Source: Cyclobacteriaceae bacterium (lineage in GTDB: Bacteria; Bacteroidota; Bacteroidia; Cytophagales; Cyclobacteriaceae). Taken from it: 64,000 nt of DNA. Below the pieces are notes generated by a model. The model was not told the origin of the DNA, did no database searches, and saw nothing but the letters and a program-made list of their open reading frames with translations. Each line of letters opens with the position of its first letter. The first letter of the stretch is position 1. The stretch is from contig BPHC01000009.1 in assembly GCA_026003355.1 (NCBI GenBank), positions 37,000 to 100,999 on the forward strand. Reading direction: 5' to 3'. Position numbers and translations under genes: made by a program. Shown here piece by piece: positions 29,290 through 38,030 of this stretch.

Positions 29290-29328
29290 CGGGCTTGGGT
29301 AAAAAGAAGAAAAAGCCCGTATTTTTTA
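29290..29328 (+). terminator. Possible hairpin with T tract in the adaptor leader
   Basis: CGGGCTT and AAGCCCG are separated by 16 bases of A-rich loop and followed by TATTTTTT. It would lie downstream of the sigma-54-like start site and 70 bp before the adaptor ATG, so it could be an attenuator or a weak terminator. Confidence 0.4.
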
Positions 29329-29396
29329 CCGAGCAGGCAAGGTTGCGAACAACCTTTACGTGCCGGTTTGCATCCTGAGCTTTAGTTTCGATTGAA

Positions 29397-30647
29397 ATGG
29401 ACAGACCTATAGAAAAGAAAAAATGGCCGGCAAAGCGAATCATGTCCTACGGGGGTATTGCGCTGGCGGTTGTATTGGTTGCCTGGATGCTTATGTTTTC
29501 CGATCGCAGGTCGCGCCTCAGGGTGGAGCGCGACAAGATTGCCATTGCCGAAGTAAAGCGAGGCGTTTTTCAGGAATTTATCCCCCAAACCGGCACGGTC
29601 GAGCCCAGCCGGACGGTTTACCTCGATGCCATAGAGGGCGGCATCATTAAACGGGTGGCGGTAGAAAGCGGCACGATGGTTAAAAAAGGCGATGTTATAC
29701 TGGAGCTCAGCAACCTTAACCGGGAGTTAGCCGTTCTGCAACAGGAGGCTTCGTTTAATGAAAGCATTAACCGGGCACGCGAAACCCGCCTGAACCTGAT
29801 GCGCAACGATTTGGAACAACGCCAGACACTCGCCCTTATAGAAAACCAGCTGGCTATTTTGGAGCCGCTGTATCACCGGCAAAAGTATTTGTATGAGCAG
29901 AAGCTGCTTTCCAGGCAGGATTTCGAACGCACCGAAGCCGATTACAAATACAACCTGGAGCGAAAGCGCATTACCTACGAAGTGTACAAGGCCGACTCCA
30001 TTGACCGCATACGGCAGTTGCGCGAAACAGCAGCCAGCGAAATGCGCATGATTAAAAGCCTGGAAGCTGTGCGCAAAATTCTGGATAACCTCATTATCCG
30101 CGCTCCTATTGACGGCCAGCTTACCCGCCCCCAGCTGGATGTAGGACAAAATGTGAACCCCGGGCAGCGCCTGGGCCAGGTAGATGTGGTGGGCAGCTAC
30201 AAAGTGCGCGTGGAAATAGACGAACTGTATTTGCCGCGCATTTACGAAGGCCTCAGGGCCACCACTTCGTTTGCCGGAAAAGATTATGCGCTAACCATAA
30301 CCTACGTATATCCAACAGTTACCAACGGCCGCTTTCCGGTAGATATGCAGTTTGCCGGCGAAATACCAGAAGGACTGCGCAGGGGCCTTTCGCTGCGCCT
30401 GCGCATTGAGCTGGGGCAGTCTTCGGAGGAACTTTTGCTCCCCACCGGAGGATTTTATAAAGATACCGGCGGTAACTGGGTATATGTACTGGAACCAGAC
30501 GGACAAAGGGCTGTAAAGCGAAACATACGCCTGGGCAGAAAAAATACAGAACATTACGAGGTGCTGGAAGGATTGCAGCCGGGCGAGAAAGTAATCGTTT
30601 CATCGTACGAAAATTTTGGCAATAATGAAGTGCTCATACTTAAGTAA
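29397..30647 (+). CDS. Periplasmic adaptor (MacA/HlyD type) of an ABC efflux system
   Basis: 416 residues. A short basic cytoplasmic tip and one membrane helix (residues 18-34) anchor it in the inner membrane. A lipoyl-like domain is split by a long alpha-hairpin: the first half around GIIKRVAVESGTMVKKGDVILEL, the coiled coil about 105-225 with heptad-like Leu/Glu/Arg, and the second half IRAPIDGQLTRPQLDVGQNVNPGQ. A beta-barrel and membrane-proximal domain close it (GDWVYVLEP-like region, LQPGEKVIVSSYENF). It links the FtsX permease to an outer-membrane channel, as MacA does. The ATPase gene follows after 33 bp. Confidence 0.9.
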   Translation: MDRPIEKKKWPAKRIMSYGGIALAVVLVAWMLMFSDRRSRLRVERDKIAIAEVKRGVFQEFIPQTGTVEPSRTVYLDAIEGGIIKRVAVESGTMVKKGDVILELSNLNRELAVLQQEASFNESINRARETRLNLMRNDLEQRQTLALIENQLAILEPLYHRQKYLYEQKLLSRQDFERTEADYKYNLERKRITYEVYKADSIDRIRQLRETAASEMRMIKSLEAVRKILDNLIIRAPIDGQLTRPQLDVGQNVNPGQRLGQVDVVGSYKVRVEIDELYLPRIYEGLRATTSFAGKDYALTITYVYPTVTNGRFPVDMQFAGEIPEGLRRGLSLRLRIELGQSSEELLLPTGGFYKDTGGNWVYVLEPDGQRAVKRNIRLGRKNTEHYEVLEGLQPGEKVIVSSYENFGNNEVLILK

Positions 30648-30680
30648 TATCCTAATTCACAACTAAACCCTACTACTACC

Positions 30681-31370
30681 ATGCTACGACTTAAAAATCT
30701 TGACAAAGTGTTCACTACCGAAGAAGTAGAAACCACCGCACTTAGCAAAATAAACCTGGAAATCAACGAGGGCGAATTTGTAGCCATCATGGGGCCGTCG
30801 GGCTGCGGCAAATCGACTTTACTGAATATCATCGGCCTGCTCGATAGCCCCACTTCGGGTGAATATTATTTTGGCGAACAGGAGGTATCCAGATTTACCG
30901 AACGGCAACGTGCACAGCTGCGCAAAGGATCTATAGGTTTTGTTTTTCAAAGTTTTAATCTTATTGATGAGCTCACCGTTTTTGAAAACGTTGAACTTCC
31001 GTTGCTGTATCTTAAAATACCTGCGGCCGAACGCAGGCAGCGGGTAGAAGAGGTGCTGGAGCGCATGAATATTATGCACCGCAGAAATCATTTTCCGCAG
31101 CAACTCAGCGGAGGCCAACAGCAACGGGTGGCCATATCACGGGCTATAGTTGCCAAACCCAGGGTAATACTGGCCGATGAACCCACCGGTAATCTCGACT
31201 CGGCCAATGGAGAAGAAGTAATAAAGCTGCTAACGCAGCTTAATCAGGAGGGTACCACGGTTGTAATGGTAACCCACTCGCCTTACGATGCCAGCCATGC
31301 CCACCGCATTGTTAACCTGTTTGATGGCAAAATAGTAACCGAAAATGTGAAAGAGCGCTTTCACGTTTAA
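30681..31370 (+). CDS. ABC transporter ATP-binding protein, MacB/LolD type
   Basis: 229 residues, normal size for the family. It binds and hydrolyses ATP for the FtsX-like permease encoded downstream. Walker [11 protein letters not shown]-loop region [14 protein letters not shown], signature LSGGQQQR, Walker [14 protein letters not shown] and the switch His in MVTHSP are all present. The gene lies 33 bp after the adaptor and 179 bp before the permease, with a separate regulatory region in between. Confidence 0.95.
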   Translation: MLRLKNLDKVFTTEEVETTALSKINLEINEGEFVAIMGPSGCGKSTLLNIIGLLDSPTSGEYYFGEQEVSRFTERQRAQLRKGSIGFVFQSFNLIDELTVFENVELPLLYLKIPAAERRQRVEEVLERMNIMHRRNHFPQQLSGGQQQRVAISRAIVAKPRVILADEPTGNLDSANGEEVIKLLTQLNQEGTTVVMVTHSPYDASHAHRIVNLFDGKIVTENVKERFHV

Positions 31371-31398
31371 GGCAACCTAATCAGAATATTTGCTTACC

Positions 31399-31428
31399 AG
31401 CGGACAGTCGTTTGTCCGCTTACGGACA
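31399..31428. promoter_or_regulatory. Inverted repeat plus third half-site, candidate activator site (UAS)
   Basis: AGCGGACA, 6 bp, TGTCCGCT is a perfect 8-bp inverted repeat, followed 2 bp later by another CGGACA. It lies 59 bp upstream of a sigma-54-like element, repeating the arrangement seen before the adaptor gene. Confidence 0.5.
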
Positions 31429-31479
31429 GGTGCTTTGTGTTAACCCGCCTGAAATCAACAATAGGGCCATAATGTTTAC

Positions 31480-31495
31480 TGGCATCGGGTTTGAT
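31480..31495 (+). promoter_or_regulatory. Sigma-54-like -24/-12 element before the FtsX permease gene
   Basis: TGGCATCGGGTTTGAT aligns with TGGCAC-N5-TTGCW with two mismatches (T for C in the -24 box, A for C of the -12 GC). The ATG lies 54 bp downstream, a normal leader length. Confidence 0.45.
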
Positions 31496-31549
31496 TTTAG
31501 TGCAACTATTAACCCTGTTGTTTCATCTTACATGCATTAAACCCAGATT

Positions 31550-33961
31550 ATGTTACGGAATTATATTCTCGTTGCCCTGCGCAACATAAGGAAACAAAAG
31601 TTTTTCGCTTTCATTAACATTGCCGGGCTGGCCATTGGCATAAGTGTTTGTTTGCTGGTGTACCTGTATGTAACGGATGAGCTGAGTTACGACCGGTTTC
31701 ATCGGGGCTATGGGAATATTTATCGCATAGGTCTGCACGGTCGCCTGGCCGGTCAGGAAATTTACACTTCCAACTCCAGCCTGCCTGTTGGGCCAGCTGC
31801 GGTTTCGGATATTCCGGGTGTTGAAGAAATGGTAAGGCTTTTTCCCATCGGGGGCTCCACAGGTGTGGCCTTCCGCTATGAAGACCATGTGTTTTCAGAA
31901 CCGCGGGTGTTCGGGGCCGACTCCAACTTTTTTTCTTTCTTCAGTTTTGAACTTCTTAGGGGCGATGCCAGAACAGCGCTTAAAGAAGTAAACAGCGTGG
32001 TCATTACCGAAGCCCTGGCCCGCAAGTATTTCGGAAGTGACGATCCGATTGGCAAGATTATAACCATAGGCAATGACAAGTGGCCCTGTAAAGTTACCGG
32101 CGTTACCAGGGGTGCCCCGGCCAATTCGCATATTCAGTTCAATGCTATCATTTCTTTTGCAACCATTGAAAAGACCTATTGGCCCGGGTGGACGGGCAAC
32201 TCCATATATACCTATCTGCGCAAAAACCCGCAAACATCAGTTGAGCAAATTAATGCCGGCCTTGCTGAGCTTGTGCGAAAACATGTGGGTAAGGAACTGG
32301 AAGAGGGCCTGGGCATTAATTTCGATGAGTTTCTTAAGCAGGGAGGTATTTACAGCTACATGGTTTACCCGATGGCCGACTCACATCTTTACAGTCAGTT
32401 TCGTGATGACATGGAGCCTTCGGGCGATATAAGTCATGTGTATATTTTTTCTGCAATAGGTTTGTTTGTTCTGCTTATTGCCTGCATAAATTTTATGAAC
32501 CTCTCAACAGCCCGCTCGGTCGGCCGGGCCAAAGAAGTGGGCCTGCGCAAAACTTTCGGCTCGGTGCGTTCGCAAATGATTTTCCGCTTTTTGGCCGAAT
32601 CGGTGGTGTATAGCCTGCTGGCCATGATGCTGGCCCTGATCGCCACCTACCTGGTTTTGCCCTGGTTTAACGAACTGGCCGGAAAATCGCTTACCTTTTG
32701 GCATTTGCTTAGGTTTTCATTTCTGGGTATTTCGCTTGTTCTTGCACTGCTGGTAGGAATTATTGCCGGAAGTTATCCGGCCTTTTACCTTACTTCGTTC
32801 GAAGCAGTAAATGTGCTAAAGGGAAAACTGCAGGCAGGAGCAAAAAGCAAAGGCATACGAAGTGCCCTGGTTGTGCTGCAGTTTGCCGTTTCGGCTTTCC
32901 TTATTGTTGCCACACTGGTAGTGTACAGGCAGCTGGAGTACATGCAAGACAAAGATCTGGGTATGGACCAGCATCAGGTTATACAGGTACGAAACACCAG
33001 GCGCCTTGGTGGCAATCAAAAGGCATTCAGGCAGGAGGCTGAAAAAATTACAGGTGTGGAGCTGGCCAGTTTTACCAGCAATGTTTTACCGGGTGTTAAC
33101 AATACTACGGTTTTCAGGGTGCGGGGAGTAAACCAGGATTTCCTTGCAGGCAAGTATTATGCCGATTACAACCATGTGCAGCTCATGAAGCTGAAAATGA
33201 AAGCCGGACGCTTCTTTTCTCCCGAATTTGCAACCGACTCATCGGCTGTGGTGTTAAACGAAGCAGCCGTAAAGGAATTTGGTCTGGAAAATCCGCTTGA
33301 AGCCTATATCATTGATTTTAACGATGAAGTGCCCGACACCTTACGGGTTGTAGGTGTGGTAAGCGATTTCAATTTTGAGTCGCTTAAAACCCACGTTCGG
33401 CCGTTGGTTATCCGACTGGCCGATGTAAGCCATAACCTGCTGGTTCGCTATTCGGGCAATCCGCAAACGGTAGTATCAGGCCTGGAAGAATTGTGGCGCA
33501 GGCTGGGCGAAGGAGAACCTTTTAGTTACACTTTTATGGATCAGGACTTTGACGAGCTTTTCCGGGCCGAACTGCGCATGCGCAATATTTTCCTGGTGCT
33601 GGCGGGCATTACCCTGTTTATAGCCTGCATGGGCCTGTTTGCACTGGCATCGTTTACCACCGAACAGCGCACCAAAGAAATAGGCATCCGCAAAGTTTTG
33701 GGCGCCCCTGTTTACACCCTGGCGCTTCTGCTTACGCGCGAGTTTACGGTGCTGGTAGGTGTTGCGCTGGTTCCTGCACTGCTCATGGGCTGGTATTTTG
33801 GCCGGCAGTGGCTTCAGAACTTCACCTACCGAACGGCCATCGGTGCAGAGGTGTATCTGGTGGCTTCCCTGCTGGCACTTGTTATTGCATGGGTTACCGT
33901 GTCTTACCAGGCACTAAAAGCGGCCCGTGCCAACCCGGCCCACTCGCTGCGTTACGAGTAA
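31550..33961 (+). CDS. FtsX/MacB-family ABC permease (duplicated-module type)
   Basis: 803 residues, the size typical of Bacteroidota MacB-like permeases with two FtsX units. The start NYILVALRNIRKQKFFAFINIAGLAIGISVCLLVYLY is the usual first membrane helix; a large periplasmic MacB core domain follows; helices near 285-305, 330-350, 375-400 form the first FtsX unit with RSVGRAKEVGLRKTFGSVRSQM; a second half repeats this, ending with LFALASFTTEQRTKEIGIRKVLGAP and two more helices. It should form a dimer that uses ATP to extrude a substrate by mechanotransmission with the adaptor. Substrate unknown. Confidence 0.92.
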   Translation: MLRNYILVALRNIRKQKFFAFINIAGLAIGISVCLLVYLYVTDELSYDRFHRGYGNIYRIGLHGRLAGQEIYTSNSSLPVGPAAVSDIPGVEEMVRLFPIGGSTGVAFRYEDHVFSEPRVFGADSNFFSFFSFELLRGDARTALKEVNSVVITEALARKYFGSDDPIGKIITIGNDKWPCKVTGVTRGAPANSHIQFNAIISFATIEKTYWPGWTGNSIYTYLRKNPQTSVEQINAGLAELVRKHVGKELEEGLGINFDEFLKQGGIYSYMVYPMADSHLYSQFRDDMEPSGDISHVYIFSAIGLFVLLIACINFMNLSTARSVGRAKEVGLRKTFGSVRSQMIFRFLAESVVYSLLAMMLALIATYLVLPWFNELAGKSLTFWHLLRFSFLGISLVLALLVGIIAGSYPAFYLTSFEAVNVLKGKLQAGAKSKGIRSALVVLQFAVSAFLIVATLVVYRQLEYMQDKDLGMDQHQVIQVRNTRRLGGNQKAFRQEAEKITGVELASFTSNVLPGVNNTTVFRVRGVNQDFLAGKYYADYNHVQLMKLKMKAGRFFSPEFATDSSAVVLNEAAVKEFGLENPLEAYIIDFNDEVPDTLRVVGVVSDFNFESLKTHVRPLVIRLADVSHNLLVRYSGNPQTVVSGLEELWRRLGEGEPFSYTFMDQDFDELFRAELRMRNIFLVLAGITLFIACMGLFALASFTTEQRTKEIGIRKVLGAPVYTLALLLTREFTVLVGVALVPALLMGWYFGRQWLQNFTYRTAIGAEVYLVASLLALVIAWVTVSYQALKAARANPAHSLRYE

Positions 33962-34096
33962 ATTGCCCAGGCGCCTGATTATTTAAAATGATTTAAAATG
34001 TTGATTGTGAAGTGATTAGATTTGATAATATTAAATTTTTGTTAACTGTTTAATCGCTATCTAACAATTCAATAATTTTCCGAAAATCATACAATC

Positions 34097-34351
34097 ATGA
34101 AACGGAAAAAGGCTATGCGCAAAGACCTTCGAAACAGGTTAAGCGGTTCAATTGAAGAACTGGTTAAGCAGGAAGACCCCAGCCCATCGAAAAAAGTAAA
34201 AAAAATTATTAAGCGGGCTTCTGATAAGCTGGCCCGTGCCGTGGTAAAAGACACGAAAAAGGCGGAGAATAAAAGTGACAAAACCGGTAAAAAGCTAAGC
34301 CGGAAAGCAGCTCAAAGAAAGACCGAAATGTCTGCTGAGTCTGTGGCTTAA
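34097..34351 (+). CDS. Small, very basic protein of unknown function
   Basis: 84 residues with Lys and Arg making up about a third of the sequence and clustered Lys runs (SKKVKKIIKRASDKLARAVVKDTKK). The composition recalls histone H1-like or nucleoid-associated tails of Bacteroidota, but no signature confirms it. It starts 135 bp after the permease in an AT-rich region containing TTGTTAAC and GTTTAA, and overlaps the convergent end of the lycopene cyclase gene by 4 bp. The reading frame is open with a good ATG, so it is probably real. Confidence 0.55.
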   Translation: MKRKKAMRKDLRNRLSGSIEELVKQEDPSPSKKVKKIIKRASDKLARAVVKDTKKAENKSDKTGKKLSRKAAQRKTEMSAESVA

Positions 34352-35040
34352 CGGCGGTGTTGTTTAAAAAATTCGTAAAGTACAATGTTGAGCCATATAA
34401 GTAACATGCCGTAGAACACGTCTTCGGCAGGTATGGTCCCCAGGCGTACACCCAGGTTTTCGTTGTTGTTGTACCAAACCACTTCCTCATCTATCCAGGA
34501 GCCGGTAAGGATGCCGTTTACAATAAAAAACGGAATAAGTATTACGGCATAAGCCAGGTAAAACCTGCCCATAAACCGGGGCCTGAAATAATACATGTGC
34601 AGGCCGAGCAGCATACCCAGTGTTATGAAGGTTACCGAAGTGTACCATTTTTCGAGGTTATATAACCCGGAAATAAAAAGGAACGCTACCAGCGCAAATG
34701 AAATGAAATCATGATGCGGGAAGAGATAATCTTTTTCAATGAGGTGGTTCAGTGCAAAATAGGTAAATACACAGGCGTAGGGAATGCAGACAAAAAACAG
34801 AATTTCTTCCAGCGGCAGACTGCCAACATAAATTTCCGAAAGATAACGCGGGTTAAAGCCCCACACGCCCATGCGTGTAAACCATTCGTCCCATACAATA
34901 AACAAGGCTGCCGTTACCAGCAAGGCAGGCCAGAGGTATTTCCAGGTTTTGTAAAAGGGTGCTTTCGGATAAAAACTACAGGCCAGCGGAATACTGATGC
35001 TGCCAATATCTAACGCCAGGTATAGGTACTTTTCGCTCAA
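34348..35040 (-). CDS. Lycopene cyclase, CrtYcd-domain type
   Basis: 230 residues with six or seven membrane helices. Family signs are IVWDEWFTRMGVWGFNP, GSLPLEEILFFVCIPYACVF and TIPAEDVFYGMLL, the repeated PxEExxF motifs of the fused CrtYc-CrtYd (CarR/archaeal-type) cyclases, plus EEVVWYNNNENLG. It turns the ends of lycopene into beta-ionone rings, giving beta-carotene. It is the last gene of the light/carotenoid operon and follows crtZ after 5 bp. No flavin-type CrtY is present. Confidence 0.9.
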   Translation of the reverse strand: MSEKYLYLALDIGSISIPLACSFYPKAPFYKTWKYLWPALLVTAALFIVWDEWFTRMGVWGFNPRYLSEIYVGSLPLEEILFFVCIPYACVFTYFALNHLIEKDYLFPHHDFISFALVAFLFISGLYNLEKWYTSVTFITLGMLLGLHMYYFRPRFMGRFYLAYAVILIPFFIVNGILTGSWIDEEVVWYNNNENLGVRLGTIPAEDVFYGMLLIWLNIVLYEFFKQHRR

Positions 35041-35045
35041 GCGGA

Positions 35046-35540
35046 TTACTGGGTTTCCTGGCGCTCTTTTTTAAAGACAAATTGTTTGGGTTCGTACTTT
35101 TTTGGCGCGATCAGGAACCCAAACGCTTCGCAGCCTTCTTTCGTGTGTTTGGCATGGTGAATATAGTGTGCATTAATCATACGCTGCAGGTATTTGCTGC
35201 GCCTGGACGGGCGCCATCTTATGCGCTGGTGCACAATAATGTCGTGAAAAACGATGTAAAAAATACCGTATAACAGTATTCCTAACCCTACCGCAATGCC
35301 GTAAGGATTATAATTTACTACCGTGAAGTAATAAAACAGAAACATAGAAGGGATACTGAAAACCACAGCAAACCAGTCGTTTTTTTCCAGGGCGTGGTTA
35401 TGCACCGTGTGGTGCGATTTGTGCCACGACCATAAAAAGCCATGCATTACATATTTGTGTGTAAACCACGCTACAAATTCCCAGAAAAGAAACGTAGCAA
35501 CGGTAACCAATGCGCAGCTTATGATTAACCAGACACTCAT
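35046..35540 (-). CDS. crtZ: Beta-carotene hydroxylase
   Basis: 164 residues with four hydrophobic helices. The di-iron histidine motifs are complete: WFTHKYVMHGFLWSWHKSHH, FHDIIVHQRI and NAHYIHHAKH, as in CrtZ and the sterol-desaturase superfamily. It hydroxylates the beta rings of beta-carotene at C3, giving zeaxanthin. The start overlaps the SRPBCC stop by 4 bp and the cyclase follows 5 bp later, so all are translated from one message. Confidence 0.9.
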   Translation of the reverse strand: MSVWLIISCALVTVATFLFWEFVAWFTHKYVMHGFLWSWHKSHHTVHNHALEKNDWFAVVFSIPSMFLFYYFTVVNYNPYGIAVGLGILLYGIFYIVFHDIIVHQRIRWRPSRRSKYLQRMINAHYIHHAKHTKEGCEAFGFLIAPKKYEPKQFVFKKERQETQ

Positions 35541-36019
35541 ACAATAGCCGATGCTGATTTGTTGACGAACAACGCTTCCAGTTTTTTAAAGCGATAGTCA
35601 AAGATACGGCTTAACGACCGCTTTACAAAAAGTGCGTGTGCCCAGGTGCCTAAGGGCCCAAGGGGCAGCGCATAATTAACCTCATCGGTCATTTCTATAC
35701 CGCCTTCCACCTCTCTGAAATGGTGCTGATGATGCCATAGGGCGTAAGGCCCTGAACGTTGCTCGTCAACAAAATAATAGGGTTGGTTCACATGGGTAAT
35801 CTCAGTTACCCAGTGCATGGTAATGCCGCGGATACCCTGCACCTGATACCGGATAATCTGTCCCGGGTACATGGGGCCATGCCCTGAGATATAGAGAATT
35901 TTAAAACCCATGTATTCCGGTGTAATAATGGCCAGGTTGCGCGGATCAGAAAAAAATGTCCACGCTTCGGCCAGTGTTAAGGGAAGAATTTGCGTTCGTT
36001 TAAGATTATAAATTGTCAT
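35537..36019 (-). CDS. SRPBCC (START-like) ligand-binding protein
   Basis: 160 residues. The helix-grip SRPBCC fold is indicated by the N-terminal strand and helix TQILPLTLAEAWTFFSDPRNLAIITPEYMGFKI and by the HWVTEITHVNQPYYFVDEQRSGPYALWHHQHHF stretch, which is common to a Bacteroidota and cyanobacterial subfamily often next to photolyase and carotenoid genes. These proteins bind hydrophobic ligands; a carotenoid-handling role is inference from the operon. It stands between the flavin reductase and crtZ genes. Confidence 0.85.
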   Translation of the reverse strand: MTIYNLKRTQILPLTLAEAWTFFSDPRNLAIITPEYMGFKILYISGHGPMYPGQIIRYQVQGIRGITMHWVTEITHVNQPYYFVDEQRSGPYALWHHQHHFREVEGGIEMTDEVNYALPLGPLGTWAHALFVKRSLSRIFDYRFKKLEALFVNKSASAIV

Positions 36020-36048
36020 ACCGGTATAACAAGTACCTTCAAAAAAGG

Positions 36049-36531
36049 TTAGGAACGGATTATGTTTTTAAGCTTCAGGTAGCGGGTGGTCAGGGGTATG
36101 CCGTGGTTCAGATTTCTAAAGGTCAGCACACGGCAAACCGTACTCAGGTGGTCTCCGGTATCAAAACACCTTACAACCTTCAAGTGAACAAAGGCAAGCG
36201 CACGGCTAAGGTAGGGCAAACCGTGGTGCCACTCAACAGGTTCGTTGATGCTGCTGAGTTTATGGGTGTTCCGGCCGGAAGTTTTTCCAAGGCGTGCTAC
36301 CAGCCGGTACTGTTTACGCTCCAGCAGTTGCAGCAGAAATTCACCCCGTTTACCAACCAGCTCGAGCGTGAAGGTATTCCGGTAAAGAGCTACTACATAT
36401 AATTTAGGTTTCAGGCTTACCGGCACGGCATAGGTGCAAATGTTCATGTTGGCGTTACCCTGCCAGGCCGATGCAATGCTGTATACGGGCTGGTCAACAC
36501 GGTTCCACGGTTTTTTACGCAGTTCGCTCAT
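36049..36531 (-). CDS. Flavin reductase-like (FMN-binding split barrel) protein
   Basis: 160 residues, short for the family. NRVDQPVYSIASAWQGNANMNICTYAVPVSLKP is the flavin reductase-domain start (ligand loop with Asn and Thr contacts), and FLLQLLERKQYRLVARLGKTSGRNTHKL follows the family pattern. Such proteins reduce FMN or FAD with NAD(P)H, or bind the flavin only. In this operon it could supply reduced flavin to the two photolyase-type proteins, which is inference. The start lies 17 bp inside the upstream cry gene, a translational-coupling overlap. Confidence 0.8.
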   Translation of the reverse strand: MSELRKKPWNRVDQPVYSIASAWQGNANMNICTYAVPVSLKPKLYVVALYRNTFTLELVGKRGEFLLQLLERKQYRLVARLGKTSGRNTHKLSSINEPVEWHHGLPYLSRALAFVHLKVVRCFDTGDHLSTVCRVLTFRNLNHGIPLTTRYLKLKNIIRS

Positions 36532-37993
36532 ATAATTTTTCCAGAAACCAATCTGCCTGTTTAAATAGCCTTATCTGCCGCGCTTTGGGCATTTGTTGCA
36601 TTAGCTTCAGCATTATACGCATACGTGCGTTACCGGCAAATTTCTGCTGGTGTTTATTTAAAAACCGCCAGTATAGGCCGTCCCAGGTATCTACCCATTT
36701 ATCCTTGCTGAAGGAGCTCATTTTCAGAATATAGTTTGAACTGCTGATGTAGGGTTTTGTTGCCATCAGACCGCCATCGGCATACTGACTCATGCCATAC
36801 ACGTTGGGTACCATAACCCAGTCGTAGGCATCGATAAACAATTCCATAAACCATTGGTACACCCTGTCGGGATGGATTTCGCAAAGCAGCATGAAGTTGC
36901 CCATCACCATGAGGCGTTCAATGTGATGAGCATAGGCTTGTTCGGTGACGCGGTGGATGACGGCATCCACCGGATCAACGCCTGTTGTGCCGGTGTAAAA
37001 GGCTAAAGGCATAGGTGCGCTGTGCCCAAAAAAATTGCAGGTACGTTGAAACGTTCCCTGGCGGAGGTAAACCGCACGGATAAATTCCCTCCATCCTATT
37101 AGTTGCCGCACAAATCCTTCCAGGGAATTAAGCGGGATGCGGTGGGTAAGGGCATATTCCAACGTACGTTCAAGCACATATTCCGGTTGCAGCAGTCCTG
37201 TATTCAGGGCGGGGGCCAGTACAGAGTGAAACACAACAGCGTGGTGCGGATGGATGGCGTCCTGGTAGGTGCCAAAGTTATACAGCCGGTTGGCGAGGAA
37301 ATGGTCCAGCGCTTGCCGGGCATCCTGAAAAGTTGTGGCATAGCCAAATCCATGGGTGGTCCCCGGGTTATCAGGGAAGGTCTGCGCTACGTATGCGGCT
37401 GCTTCTTCCGTAAAACGGGAAGCGGGTGCCTGGTATGTTGGTGGCAGAACAATTTTTCGGGGCAGCGCCTTCCGGTTTTCGGCATCGAACGACCAGCGGT
37501 TTCCTAAGGGTTTGCCGTTGGCCATTAAAATGTTGAGGCTCTTCCGTGCGTGTTGATAGAAGCGGGTTTGGAAGTACCTGTCTGTGTGTTGAAAATGGCT
37601 CTGAAGAAATGCCAAAGGGAAAATAAAGTTAGGGGTTTCGTACCGTATACCCCGTATGGAATGGTTGCGGCAGTAGCGGGTTAGTCTTCTTTCCAGGAGG
37701 TAATCGGTGGTATCGGCATAGTGTACGACTGCTGTGTTTTGTGCTTTCAGATTGCCGAAAACATTGTTCAGTGAGCGTCCTTGTGCCCAGTTGATATAGG
37801 TTACCGGATATCCTTTTTGGGTCAGGTAATCGGCATAATATTTCATGCTGGCCCGGTGCAGCATGAGTTTCTTTTTATGAAAGGCATACTGGCCAAAAAA
37901 AAGGTCGTCTTCAATAAGAATTACCCTCCGGCTTTTGCTCAGTGCCGGGTGGCGTTCAAACAGTTGATGGGGAAACACCAGGGTTACTTCCAC
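36515..37993 (-). CDS. Cryptochrome/photolyase-related protein (FeS-BCP branch) lacking the Fe-S cysteines
   Basis: 492 residues, GTG start. The N-terminal Rossmann-like domain reads LVFPHQLFERHPALSKSRRVILIEDDLFF, as in the deoxyribodipyrimidine photolyase-related (DPRP, FeS-BCP/PhrB) branch. The C-terminal FAD domain shows LIGWREFIRAVYL, AHHIERLMVMGNFMLL, and PNVYGMSQYADGGLMATKPY. Bacterial (6-4) photolyases of this branch carry four Cys for a 4Fe-4S cluster; here the matching places read GVDPVDAVI and MSSFSKDKWVDTWDGLYW, with no Cys. It may repair (6-4) lesions or act as a photoreceptor. It overlaps the flavin reductase gene. Confidence 0.85.
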   Translation of the reverse strand: MEVTLVFPHQLFERHPALSKSRRVILIEDDLFFGQYAFHKKKLMLHRASMKYYADYLTQKGYPVTYINWAQGRSLNNVFGNLKAQNTAVVHYADTTDYLLERRLTRYCRNHSIRGIRYETPNFIFPLAFLQSHFQHTDRYFQTRFYQHARKSLNILMANGKPLGNRWSFDAENRKALPRKIVLPPTYQAPASRFTEEAAAYVAQTFPDNPGTTHGFGYATTFQDARQALDHFLANRLYNFGTYQDAIHPHHAVVFHSVLAPALNTGLLQPEYVLERTLEYALTHRIPLNSLEGFVRQLIGWREFIRAVYLRQGTFQRTCNFFGHSAPMPLAFYTGTTGVDPVDAVIHRVTEQAYAHHIERLMVMGNFMLLCEIHPDRVYQWFMELFIDAYDWVMVPNVYGMSQYADGGLMATKPYISSSNYILKMSSFSKDKWVDTWDGLYWRFLNKHQQKFAGNARMRIMLKLMQQMPKARQIRLFKQADWFLEKLYERTA

Positions 37994-38030
37994 ATAGTTG
38001 AAACAATTATAAAGCTCTACGGTTTTGGCT

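Noticed and set aside
29125-29385. Overlapping ORFs in the gap before the adaptor gene
   Set aside because: Their sequences lack any domain or codon-use support, and the region is better explained by regulatory repeats, a sigma-54-like element and a hairpin.
34040-34096. Further CarH-type operator before the basic protein gene
   Set aside because: GTTAAC and GTTTAA occur there, but spacing and number are too weak against the AT-rich background to call a site.
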